Assembly: GCF_000025705.1 (NCBI RefSeq)
Contig: NC_013959.1
Coordinates: forward strand, 1,169,063-1,233,062
Direction: 5' to 3'
Length of the DNA: 64,000 nucleotides
Source of the DNA: Sideroxydans lithotrophicus ES-1
GTDB lineage: Bacteria; Pseudomonadota; Gammaproteobacteria; Burkholderiales; Gallionellaceae
Positions 17,735-26,186 of the stretch are shown one piece after another; the stretch's first letter is position 1, and every line of letters starts with the position of its first letter. The position numbers and the translations under genes are program-made. The notes under the pieces were generated by a model. The model was not told where the DNA came from. It did no database searches and was given only the letters and a program-made list of their open reading frames with translations.

Positions 17735-20200
17735 ATGTCTGCAATCAAACGAATGGGATCAGTCATGCAAAACAAAACGAACGTCCCTCTTCCGTTGCAT
17801 GCGCAACAGCTCTGCCAGTCCTGCGACCTCGCACAATTCTCTTTCCGTACGACTGCCGAACTGGATGACCTGACCGAGGTCGTTGGCCAGATGCGAGCCA
17901 TGGATGCAGTCAGCTTCGGTACCGGTATCCGCCACGATGGCTACAATCTTTTCGTACTTGGCCCGTCGGGCATGGGCAAGCACGACATGGTGCAGCGTTT
18001 CCTCGAAAAGAAGGCTGGCGACGAGCACAAGCCGGACGACTGGTGCTATGTCAACAATTTCGCCCAGCCGCATAAACCGCAAGTGCTCAGGCTGCCTTCC
18101 GGCAGGGGGGAGGAATTGCGCCTGCGCATGGAGAAGCTGGTGGACTACTTGCGCAGTGCCATTCCCGCGCTGTTCGAAGGCGAGGACTACCATGCCAAGG
18201 TGGGAGCGATCCAGGAGGAATCCAGCAAGCGCCAGGACGATGCATTCAAGGAATTGGGGGATGAGGCCGGCAAACAGCAGATCGCGTTGTTGCGCACACC
18301 CGACGGGTTCGCATTCGCGCCGCTGCGCAACCAGGAAGTGGTCCCGCCGGACGAATACGAAAAGCTGCCTGAAGAAGAGAAGCGGCAGTTCGAGGATGCG
18401 ATCATCCTGCTGCAGGAGAAGCTGGAAAAGATCATGCGGCAGATGCCGAAATGGCGCCGGGAACGGCACGAGCGCATCAAGCAGCTGGATAGCGAGACGA
18501 CCCTGTCGGCGGTCGCGCACCTGGTGGATGAGTTGAAGGAATCCTATGCCGATCTGCCGGAAGTACTGAAATATCTCGAGCAGGTGCAGCAGGACATGGT
18601 CGACAACGCGGATGACTTCCGCAAACAGGAAGAGTCGTCCAGCGTCGGCAACATGACCGTGGTCATGCGCCAGAGTTACCACCGTTACCAGGTGAACGTG
18701 CTGGTCACCAACGGCAAGGAGGGCGGGGCACCCATCGTCAGCGAGGACAGCCCGACCTACAGCAACCTGGTCGGCCGGGTCGAGCACCTCTCGCAGTTCG
18801 GTGCGCTGGTCACCGACTTCACGCTGATCAAGCCCGGTGCGTTGCATCGCGCGAACGGTGGCTACCTGCTGCTGGACATCCACAAGGTGCTGGGGCAGCC
18901 GTTCGCCTGGGAAGGATTGAAACGTGCTTTGCAATCGCACGAGATACGCATCGAATCGCTGGGGCAGATGTACAGCCTGGTCAGCACCGTGTCGCTGGAA
19001 CCGGAACCCATCCCGCTGGATGCCAAGGTGATCCTGTTCGGCGACCGCCTGTTCTACTACCTGCTGCAGGAATACGACCCGGAGTTCGTCGAGCTGTTCA
19101 AGGTGGCAGCGGATTTCGAGGAGCGCATCGAGCGCAATCCCGACACCCACCAGCTCTATGCACGCCTGATCGCTACGCTGACGCGCAAGGAGGCGCTGTT
19201 GCCGCTGGATCGCGGCGCGGTGGCGCGGGTGATCGAATACGGTGCGCGCCTGGTCGGAGATGCGGAAAGATTGTCCACGCATATGCGCAGCGTGGCGGAC
19301 CTGCTGCGCGAGGCTGATTTCTGTTCGCGCCAGGCTGGCCGTGAAATAGTGGAAACTGCCGACGTGCAGTCGGCCATCGATGCGCAGAAACGGCGCCAGA
19401 GCAGAGTGAAGGAACGGCTGCACGAGGCGATCCTGCGCGATACGCTGGTGATCGCCACGCAGGGAAGCGTGGTCGGGCAGATCAACGGCCTGTCCGTCAT
19501 CGAGCTGGGCAACTTCGCCTTCGCGCAACCGACGCGGATCACCGCCAACACCCGGCTGGGCGACGGCGAGATGGTCAACATCGAGCGCGAAGTGAAACTC
19601 TCCGGAGCCATCCATTCCAAGGGCGTGCTGATCCTGTCCTCCTTCCTCGCCGCGCGTTATGCGAAGAACCAGCCGCTGGCGTTCTCCGCCAGTCTGGTGT
19701 TCGAACAGTCCTACGGCATGATCGACGGCGACAGCGCATCGCTGGCGGAACTGTGCGCGCTGCTCTCCAACCTGGCAGACGTGCCGATCAAGCAAGCGCT
19801 GGCGATCACCGGTTCGGTGAACCAGTTCGGCCAGGCGCAGGCCATCGGCGGGGTCAACGAGAAGATCGAGGGCTTTTTCGACATCTGCTCCGCACGCGGC
19901 CTGACCGGCGAGCAGGGCGTATTGATCCCCGCCGCCAACATCAAACACCTGATGCTGCGTCACGATGTGGTGGCTGCCGCCGAAGCCGGGCAGTTCCATA
20001 TCTATGCTGTGGAGAATGTCGACCAGGCCCTCGCGCTGCTGACCGGTCTGCCGGCAGGGGAAGCGGATGCCAAGGGCATCTATCCGGCAGACAGCGTCAA
20101 CCGCAAGGTCGCGGCGCGACTGGCCGAGCTGGCAGAGATCAGGAAAACGTTCGCAAAACCTGCGCAGAAAAAAGCAGCAGCAAAGAAGAAAACGGATTGA
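17735..20200 (+). CDS. LonB-type ATP-dependent AAA+ protease
   Basis: An 821-residue Lon-family protease of the type lacking the classical LonA N-domain (YcbZ/LonB-like). Walker A GPSGMGKH is near residue 76. A long insertion rich in charged helices (about 125-300) is followed by the second half of the AAA+ module (GGYLLLDIHKVL, with DIHK for Walker B), and a C-terminal Lon peptidase domain with catalytic Ser667 in MIDGDSAS and Lys710 in GGVNEKIEG. It ends in a Lys/Ala-rich tail (KPAQKKAAAKKKTD). Start codons at 17735, 17753 and 17765 are all possible; none has a strong ribosome site. It likely degrades damaged proteins in the cytoplasm; the next gene, pcm, is also a protein-repair function. 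Confidence 0.9.
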   Translation: MSAIKRMGSVMQNKTNVPLPLHAQQLCQSCDLAQFSFRTTAELDDLTEVVGQMRAMDAVSFGTGIRHDGYNLFVLGPSGMGKHDMVQRFLEKKAGDEHKPDDWCYVNNFAQPHKPQVLRLPSGRGEELRLRMEKLVDYLRSAIPALFEGEDYHAKVGAIQEESSKRQDDAFKELGDEAGKQQIALLRTPDGFAFAPLRNQEVVPPDEYEKLPEEEKRQFEDAIILLQEKLEKIMRQMPKWRRERHERIKQLDSETTLSAVAHLVDELKESYADLPEVLKYLEQVQQDMVDNADDFRKQEESSSVGNMTVVMRQSYHRYQVNVLVTNGKEGGAPIVSEDSPTYSNLVGRVEHLSQFGALVTDFTLIKPGALHRANGGYLLLDIHKVLGQPFAWEGLKRALQSHEIRIESLGQMYSLVSTVSLEPEPIPLDAKVILFGDRLFYYLLQEYDPEFVELFKVAADFEERIERNPDTHQLYARLIATLTRKEALLPLDRGAVARVIEYGARLVGDAERLSTHMRSVADLLREADFCSRQAGREIVETADVQSAIDAQKRRQSRVKERLHEAILRDTLVIATQGSVVGQINGLSVIELGNFAFAQPTRITANTRLGDGEMVNIEREVKLSGAIHSKGVLILSSFLAARYAKNQPLAFSASLVFEQSYGMIDGDSASLAELCALLSNLADVPIKQALAITGSVNQFGQAQAIGGVNEKIEGFFDICSARGLTGEQGVLIPAANIKHLMLRHDVVAAAEAGQFHIYAVENVDQALALLTGLPAGEADAKGIYPADSVNRKVAARLAELAEIRKTFAKPAQKKAAAKKKTD

Positions 20201-20285
20201 ACGTTGTCCTGTTTCACCGCTACGGCCACATGGCGGGCAGGACACCCGCATAGTCGTCGATGCATCGTTGGCAGAAAGGCTGATC

Positions 20286-20966
20286 ATGTCGAACGAGGAA
20301 GAGGAACGCTACGCCCGCGCGCGGCACAAGATGGTCGAGGAGATCCGCGAGATGGCGCTCGAAGCGGGCGCATACGAACCGGCTCCCCCGATCTCCGCGC
20401 GAGTGCTTGCCGTCATGTCCAGGGTGCCGCGTCACCGCTTCGTGCCGGAAGCGGAGTCGTACAGCGCCTACTTCAACCATCCCCTGCCCATCGGGCATGG
20501 GCAGACCATCTCGCAACCCTACATCGTGGCCCTGATGACGGACCTGCTGCAGGTGAACAAACAGCATAGCGTGCTGGAGATCGGCACCGGTTCGGGTTAC
20601 CAGGCAGCCGTGCTGTCAGAACTGGCAGGCAAGGTCTACAGCATCGAGATCGTCGAACCGCTGGCCGCCGCCGCTGCAAAAGTGCTGCGCGAGTCGGGTT
20701 ACGCCAATGTCGAGGTGAAGGCCGGTGACGGCTCCCTGGGCTGGCCCGAACATGCACCCTACGACGGCATCATCGTCACCGCGGCGGCGGAAGAGATTCC
20801 GCAGCTGCTGCTGGACCAGCTCAAGCCGGGCGGGCGCATGGTGATCCCGGTGGGCGGCTACTATGATGTCCAGCAATTGCTGCTGATCAGCAAGGATCGC
20901 GAAGGCAACTTGCAGCGCAGGAACATCGAACCGGTGCGGTTCGTGCCGCTCACCGGGGGCACGTAG
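20286..20966 (+). CDS. pcm: Protein-L-isoaspartate O-methyltransferase
   Basis: About 226 residues. It methylates abnormal L-isoaspartyl residues using S-adenosylmethionine, starting their repair. Family signatures: VPRHRFVPEAESYSAYFNHPLPIG, the GQTISQPYIVALMTDLL motif and the SAM-binding LEIGTGSGYQAAVLSEL. The ATG at 20286 has an AAAGG site; the frame extends upstream into the protease gene without similarity. It stands 85 bases after the protease gene and 6 bases before the P-type ATPase gene. Confidence 0.93.
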   Translation: MSNEEEERYARARHKMVEEIREMALEAGAYEPAPPISARVLAVMSRVPRHRFVPEAESYSAYFNHPLPIGHGQTISQPYIVALMTDLLQVNKQHSVLEIGTGSGYQAAVLSELAGKVYSIEIVEPLAAAAAKVLRESGYANVEVKAGDGSLGWPEHAPYDGIIVTAAAEEIPQLLLDQLKPGGRMVIPVGGYYDVQQLLLISKDREGNLQRRNIEPVRFVPLTGGT

Positions 20967-20972
20967 CCGATC

Positions 20973-23639
20973 GTGAACCCGCACCGGCATGACATCGAAA
21001 AACTCTACGCGCATCTGCACAGCAGCGCACAGGGCCTGTCGCAGGCCGAAGCGGCGCGGCGGCTGGCGCGATACGGCCCCAACCAACTGGAAAAGATCGG
21101 CGGGCAACCCTTGTCCATCAGGCTGCTCAAGGAATTCACCCATTTCTTCGCGCTGATCCTGTGGCTGGCCGCGGGCCTGGCGTTCTTCGCCGAATGGCGC
21201 GAACCTGGCCAGGGCATGGCGATGCTGGGCTACGCCGTGGTCGGCGTCATCGTCATCAACGGCCTGTTCTCGTTCTGGCAGGAATACCGCGCGGAAAAAG
21301 CACTGGCGGCCTTGCGCAACCTGCTGCCGCGCCATACCACCGCGCTGCGCGACGGCCGCGCCATGCAAGTGCCGGTGGCGGAACTGGTGCCGGGCGATGT
21401 GGTGGTGCTGGCGGCGGGCGACGATGTGCCTGCCGATTGCCGCCTGATCGAGGCCTTTGCCGTGCGCGTCAACACCGCCAACCTCACCGGCGAATCGAAG
21501 CCGAAATCGCGCGCCACCACCGCTCCCATCGAAGCTGAGCAGGTCGCGATGCGGCGCGACATCCTGCATGCCGGCACCTCGCTGATCTCGGGTAACGCGA
21601 AAGCCATGGTGTACGCCACCGGCATGCACACCGAATTCGGCAACATCGCGCGTCTGACCCAGGTCGCGCAGGAGCCGCTGTCGCCGCTGCAAAAAGAGAT
21701 CGCGCACCTGTCGCGGCTGGTGGCGCTATTTGCCACGCTGCTCGGCGTGCTGTTCTTCTTCATCGGCCAGTCGATCGGCCTGTCGTTATGGGCCAACCTG
21801 ATCTTCGCCATCGGCATCATCGTCGCCAACGTGCCGGAAGGATTGTTGCCCACCGTCACGCTGTCGCTGGCCATGGCCACGCAGCGCATGGCGAAGAAGA
21901 ACGCGCTGGTGCGCCATCTCACTGCGGTGGAGACGCTGGGCTCGGCCACTGTCATCTGCAGCGACAAGACCGGCACGCTGACGCAGAACCGCATGAGCAT
22001 CCGCCAAGTGTATTTTTCCGGCGCGCAGCTGTTTCCGGACGAGCTGGACGGGGCCGAACCACTCTACGACATCATGCGCCATTGCCACGATCTGCGTCGC
22101 GTCGAGCACAACGGGCAGCAGCAGTGGCAGGGCGACCCGATGGAAGTCGCGCTGCTGCAAGCAACGCCTGCCGGCACGACATACCCGCGCGTGGACGAGA
22201 TCCCGTTCGACACCGAGCGCAAGCGCATGTCGGTGATCTGCGATACACCGCAGGGTCGCATGCTGTATTGCAAGGGGGCGCCGGAGACCGTGCTGCCGCT
22301 GTGCAACGAGATGATGGCGGAAGAGGGCCGCCTGCCGCTGGACGACGAGAGCCGGCTCAGGATCATGAACGAACACGAACTGATGACGGCGGACGGGCTG
22401 CGCGTGATTGCGCTGGCTTACCGCAGCGTGCCGCAACAATCCGCGCACCGCGAGGCCGGCATGGTCTTCGCCGGGCTGGTCGGCCTGGTCGATCCGGCTC
22501 GTCCCGGCGTGGCCGAGGCGATCGCAACCTGCGCCGCGGCCGGCATCCGCGTGATCATGATCACCGGCGACCATCCGCATACCGCCAGTGCGCTGGCGCG
22601 CGACATCGGGCTGGGCCTGGATCCGCTGGCCATCATCGGCGAAAGGCTGTGCACCATGTCCGACACCGACCTGCAGCTGCTGCTCGACGAGCCTGTGCTG
22701 ATCTTCGCGCGCACCAGCGCCGACCAGAAGATGCGCATCGTGCAGGCGCTGCAGCGCAAGGGCGAGATCGTCGCGGTGACCGGCGACGGCGTGAACGATG
22801 CGCCCGCGCTGAAATGTGCCGACATCGGCATCGCCATGGGTATCAGCGGCACCGACGTGGCCAAGGAAGCGGCCGACATCATCCTGCTCGACGACCACTT
22901 CGCCACCATCGTCACCGCCATCGAGGAAGGACGCGCAGTGTATGACAACGTGCGCAAATTCCTCACCTACATCCTCACCTCGAACATCCCCGAGATCGTG
23001 CCCTACCTGGCCTTCGTGCTGTTCCGCATCCCGCTGCCGCTCACCATCATCCAGATCCTCGCCGTCGACCTCGGCACCGACATGCTGCCCGCGCTGGCGC
23101 TCGGTGCGGAAAAACCGGACTCCGACGTCATGCGCCGACCGCCGCGTCCGCGCAACGAACACCTGCTCAGCCGGGGGGTGCTGCTGCGTGCATATTTTTT
23201 CCTCGGGCCGCTCGAAGCGGTCGCCGGCATGGCCGCATTCTTCTTCGTGCTGCACGGCGGCGGCTGGACATTCGGTCGCGAGCTGGGCTTGCACGACCCT
23301 CTTTACCTGCAGGCCACCACGGCCTGCCTGTCGGCGATCATCGCCATGCAGGTGGTCAACGTATTCATGTGCCGCCATCCCGTGTTTTCCGTATTCAGTC
23401 GCGGTCGCAGTTTCAACCGCCTGATCGTATATGGTATCGGTTTCGAATTGCTGTTGCTGCTGCTGATCACCTATACCCCGTGGGGCAATGCGCTGTTCGG
23501 TACGGCGCCGCTGGCGGGCGAGGTCTGGCTGTTCATGCTCCCGTTCGGGCTGGGTATGTGGCTGCTGGAAGAGTTGCGCAAGGCATTGATACGACAAAGG
23601 ATCGCGCGGAACGGTACGGCAGGGAACACAGTGCGCTAG
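20973..23639 (+). CDS. P2-type cation-transporting ATPase (Na+,K+-ATPase-like TM4)
   Basis: An 888-residue P-type ATPase. N-terminal cation-ATPase domain (about 1-75), actuator motif NLTGES, TM4 with VANVPEGLLPTVTLSLAMA, phosphorylation site CSDKTGTLTQNRMS, nucleotide-binding YCKGAPE, hinge TGDGVNDAPALK, and about ten membrane helices overall. The TM4 and following AVETLGSA region resemble animal Na+,K+-ATPases (P2C) more than SERCA or PMA-type pumps. The ion is uncertain: Na+/K+, Ca2+ or another. It starts with GTG 6 bases after pcm, with no clear ribosome site, so translational coupling is likely. Confidence 0.88.
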   Translation: MNPHRHDIEKLYAHLHSSAQGLSQAEAARRLARYGPNQLEKIGGQPLSIRLLKEFTHFFALILWLAAGLAFFAEWREPGQGMAMLGYAVVGVIVINGLFSFWQEYRAEKALAALRNLLPRHTTALRDGRAMQVPVAELVPGDVVVLAAGDDVPADCRLIEAFAVRVNTANLTGESKPKSRATTAPIEAEQVAMRRDILHAGTSLISGNAKAMVYATGMHTEFGNIARLTQVAQEPLSPLQKEIAHLSRLVALFATLLGVLFFFIGQSIGLSLWANLIFAIGIIVANVPEGLLPTVTLSLAMATQRMAKKNALVRHLTAVETLGSATVICSDKTGTLTQNRMSIRQVYFSGAQLFPDELDGAEPLYDIMRHCHDLRRVEHNGQQQWQGDPMEVALLQATPAGTTYPRVDEIPFDTERKRMSVICDTPQGRMLYCKGAPETVLPLCNEMMAEEGRLPLDDESRLRIMNEHELMTADGLRVIALAYRSVPQQSAHREAGMVFAGLVGLVDPARPGVAEAIATCAAAGIRVIMITGDHPHTASALARDIGLGLDPLAIIGERLCTMSDTDLQLLLDEPVLIFARTSADQKMRIVQALQRKGEIVAVTGDGVNDAPALKCADIGIAMGISGTDVAKEAADIILLDDHFATIVTAIEEGRAVYDNVRKFLTYILTSNIPEIVPYLAFVLFRIPLPLTIIQILAVDLGTDMLPALALGAEKPDSDVMRRPPRPRNEHLLSRGVLLRAYFFLGPLEAVAGMAAFFFVLHGGGWTFGRELGLHDPLYLQATTACLSAIIAMQVVNVFMCRHPVFSVFSRGRSFNRLIVYGIGFELLLLLLITYTPWGNALFGTAPLAGEVWLFMLPFGLGMWLLEELRKALIRQRIARNGTAGNTVR

Positions 23640-23799
23640 GCTGTGCAACAGTTCATTTTCCACCCTTCATGTCGTCGACTCAAGGCCGATATTTTTTCAT
23701 CATGCGACAAAGGTCCGTTGGGTTCGGATGGGTGCAGTGTTAAGATGACGTCAACAAGCAAGTAATCGCGCAAGTCAAAGATCATCAAAGGGGCAAATC

Positions 23800-24414
23800 A
23801 TGAATCACCTTCTCGGTCAGGTTTCTTATCCGGTCTTCATCTCCGGCGTTTTTGTGTTCTTCATCATCGCCAGCGTGTTCTCCTTCATCGTGGGAGTCGG
23901 CTTGGCGTTGCGCAGCCAGAGGATGATCCGGTTCTTCAATTTCATGAACAGGAGCTATTCCACCCGCCGCATGACCAGGCCTTTGACCGAGCCGCACTTC
24001 GTCGAACCCACCTTGCTCAAACATCCCAAGACCCTCGGTGTGGGCATCGTCGCCGGGGCCATCGTCTCCATCGCGCTGCTGTTCGATGTCGACGACATCG
24101 TGTTCCAGCCCATGTACAACGGATCGTTCACCAACGAGACCGCGGAGATACTGGCGAACTACACCCATTCGTTCCTGCTGGTCGGCAATGCCATCTGCAT
24201 CATCGTGGGCGTGATGCTGCTGTTCTTCCCGCATGTGCTGTCGAACATCGAGAGCTATACCGACAAATGGTACACGCTGCGCAAACAGACCCGTCCGCTG
24301 CACGAGAACTACATCGAAGTCGACAAATGGGTGCTGGCGCATCCCACCGTTTCGGGCGTCACGCTCAGCCTGTTGTCGCTGGGTCTGGGCATCTCGATGT
24401 ACATGCGGCTCTGA
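23800..24414 (+). CDS. Four-helix membrane protein, unknown function
   Basis: A 204-residue protein with four hydrophobic segments (about 11-37, 80-100, 122-148 and 183-202) and a conserved-looking cytoplasmic segment NRSYSTRRMTRPLTEPHF. The similar RKQTRPLHENYIEVDKWVLAHPTVSG appears in the second half, so the protein may consist of two related halves. I recognise no named family. A good AAAGGGG site precedes the ATG, and a rho-independent terminator follows, so it forms a single-gene unit. Confidence 0.75.
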   Translation: MNHLLGQVSYPVFISGVFVFFIIASVFSFIVGVGLALRSQRMIRFFNFMNRSYSTRRMTRPLTEPHFVEPTLLKHPKTLGVGIVAGAIVSIALLFDVDDIVFQPMYNGSFTNETAEILANYTHSFLLVGNAICIIVGVMLLFFPHVLSNIESYTDKWYTLRKQTRPLHENYIEVDKWVLAHPTVSGVTLSLLSLGLGISMYMRL

Positions 24415-24436
24415 TCCACCCGTAGTTTCGAACGTC

Positions 24437-24465
24437 AAGGCCATGCCGCAAGGTGTGGCCTTTTT
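24437..24465 (+). terminator. Rho-independent terminator
   Basis: The stem GGCCATGCC/GGTGTGGCC with loop GCAA is followed by TTTTT, 23 bases after the membrane protein gene. Confidence 0.85.
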
Positions 24466-24533
24466 GCAAGTGCTTCATCCTCGCAGTGCAATGCCTGTAT
24501 TCGATCTTTTTGCTTTATAAAAAGGGCCTCAAG

Positions 24534-25244
24534 ATGGGTAACAAGACGATAGGAACGTTGCTGGGTCTGGCGGTCACCCTGGTGCTGGCAGGTTGCGTCA
24601 CTGCTGCCGCGACCAGGAAGCCGACGGTCCCGATCAACAAGGTGGCGCTGGTTTCGCTCTCGGTCAGCAATTGGCGCGGCATGGTATCGGGTACCGCCGG
24701 GGACGCCAAAGCCGAAGAGCTGATCAACAGCACGCTGTTCGGGCTGGTCGTGTTCACCGAGAACAAGCTTTCCGGTTTCATGCACGTCACCAGGCTATCC
24801 AGCTTCATCGGCAACGCGGGCTACCGCAGCCTGGGCGTCAAGAACGAGCTCGGCCTGATGCTACCCAAGGTGAACGGCATGCACGTCGAGCTGTTCTCCA
24901 CCAGCAACGACGACGTGATCGCGGCCGATCTCAAGCCGGAGGTGGCCAGGAAACTGTGTGCCGACCTGCATGTGGATGCGGTGGTCGTGGTGTATTCCGA
25001 ATGGGCGGCAGCGCAGGGACATTTCGTGCCGACCCGCAAGGCGCTCGCCAAGAACGTCGTGTCAGTGTGGGATCGCAACGGCGAGCTGGTCTTCAACAAG
25101 CGCGTCGATGAGATGGGCGATGCCGTGATCGGCGGGCCTTATGTGACAGTGGTCAATGTCGGGACGATCAAGCAATGGAGCATTGCCTATAACAAGAGCT
25201 TCGAACAGATCGCCAAAGAGATGAAGGCCGCGCTGAAGTCTTAG
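24534..25244 (+). CDS. Predicted lipoprotein, unknown function
   Basis: About 236 residues with a clear lipobox (LVLAGC, Cys near residue 21), so it is probably anchored in the inner or outer membrane facing the periplasm. The mature part starts INKVALVSLSVSNW and contains VDAVVVVYSEWAA, resembling periplasmic alpha/beta lipoproteins, but no family is recognised. The start at 24534 has an AAAGGG site; the open frame upstream runs through the preceding terminator and is rejected. A strong terminator follows. Confidence 0.78.
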   Translation: MGNKTIGTLLGLAVTLVLAGCVTAAATRKPTVPINKVALVSLSVSNWRGMVSGTAGDAKAEELINSTLFGLVVFTENKLSGFMHVTRLSSFIGNAGYRSLGVKNELGLMLPKVNGMHVELFSTSNDDVIAADLKPEVARKLCADLHVDAVVVVYSEWAAAQGHFVPTRKALAKNVVSVWDRNGELVFNKRVDEMGDAVIGGPYVTVVNVGTIKQWSIAYNKSFEQIAKEMKAALKS

Positions 25245-25266
25245 CCAGCCTGGCTGCCTCACCGAC

Positions 25267-25300
25267 AAGGCCACGCTTTGCGGCGTGGCCTTTTGTTTTG
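25267..25300 (+). terminator. Rho-independent terminator
   Basis: The stem AAGGCCACGC/GCGTGGCCTT is followed by a T-rich tract (TTTTGTTTT), 22 bases after the lipoprotein gene. On the other strand it also lies 22 bases past the histidine-kinase stop. Confidence 0.85.
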
Positions 25301-25322
25301 GGGCAGGGCAAGCGGATGCGGA

Positions 25323-25997
25323 TCATCCGGCCAGATGGAACTCCATTGTGAACAACGCACCGCCGCCGGGCGCATCGGCAAGCGTCACCTTGCCGCCGCC
25401 GTGCGCCTCGGTGACCGTCTTGCACAGGGACAACCCGAGGCCGGTAGATGCGGGCTTTGCGGAAGTCGTTGCCGCTTCGGCATGGCCGGTGTGGGCCGGC
25501 CCGGGGCCGTCGTCGAACACGAAGAAGGTCAGCCGGTCTGCATCCTGCTCGAACCATACATCCACGCGGCTCGCCGCATAACGCACAGCATTGTTGAGCG
25601 CCGACTCCAGCGCCAGGTCGACCAGGTATTCGTCGAGCGAGGCGACACCCTTGTGCCTGACTTCGGTTGCGATTCTGATCCGGTCCTCATCTACATTCAC
25701 TGCTATGGCATGACCATGCCGGCTCGCCATCGTCACCGACTGGCTGCCGGCGATCATGTCTTCGAGGAATTCGGCCAGGTCGATCTCGCCGAGATTGGGA
25801 AGCAATCTGCCTTGCTCATGTTTGTAGAGCGTGAGGAAACTGATCAGGCGGCTCTTCAATTCGATGCAGCGCTGGTAGGCCTTGCGCGCCTCGTCCGGCG
25901 CATCGGCGCGGTGGTTGAGCTGCTCCAGGTCGGCCTCCAGCAGCGCCAGCGAGTTCTTGATGTCGTGGATCACCAGCGCAGAAAGGGCTTGTTGCAT
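25323..25997 (-). CDS. Soluble histidine kinase
   Basis: About 224 residues and no membrane segment. The phospho-acceptor His is in ALVIHDIKNSLALLE (residue 11). The HATPase domain has N-box ESALNNAVRY, G1 DDGPGP and G2 STGLGLSLCK. The start ATG at 25997 has GGAGG upstream; a TTG at 26012 would use that same sequence as coding. There is no sensor domain, so the signal must come through a partner, probably the REC-TPR protein encoded just upstream. Confidence 0.88.
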   Translation of the reverse strand: MQQALSALVIHDIKNSLALLEADLEQLNHRADAPDEARKAYQRCIELKSRLISFLTLYKHEQGRLLPNLGEIDLAEFLEDMIAGSQSVTMASRHGHAIAVNVDEDRIRIATEVRHKGVASLDEYLVDLALESALNNAVRYAASRVDVWFEQDADRLTFFVFDDGPGPAHTGHAEAATTSAKPASTGLGLSLCKTVTEAHGGGKVTLADAPGGGALFTMEFHLAG

Positions 25998-26047
25998 TTG
26001 GGGTGCCTCCAATAATTCAAAGTTTCCGGTAATCGCGACTTAACCCC

Positions 26048-26114
26048 GTCACACCGGCGCAGGCCGGTGTCCAGTTGTTGGAAAATACTGGATTCCGGCC
26101 TGCGCCGGAATGAC
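26048..26114. repeat. Short copy of the GTCATTCCGG inverted-repeat element
   Basis: Left arm GTCACACCGGCGCAGGCCGG and right arm CCGGCCTGCGCCGGAATGAC with only about 15 bases between. It is the same family as 8833-8953 and 12701-12810, here between the kinase and response-regulator genes. The left arm carries compensating changes (ACACC/GGTGT) that keep its own palindrome. Confidence 0.82.
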
Positions 26115-26186
26115 AGAACCGGGGGCGTTCAGACCTTTCATGGTCAAGGCAGGGGGCTCGCAAGATCCGGAGAATCGGTGGCACCC

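Noticed and set aside
17759-20287. An 842-codon open frame antisense to the Lon-type protease gene
   Set aside because: Typical antisense shadow of a GC-rich gene; low-complexity Gln/His/Arg composition and no motifs.
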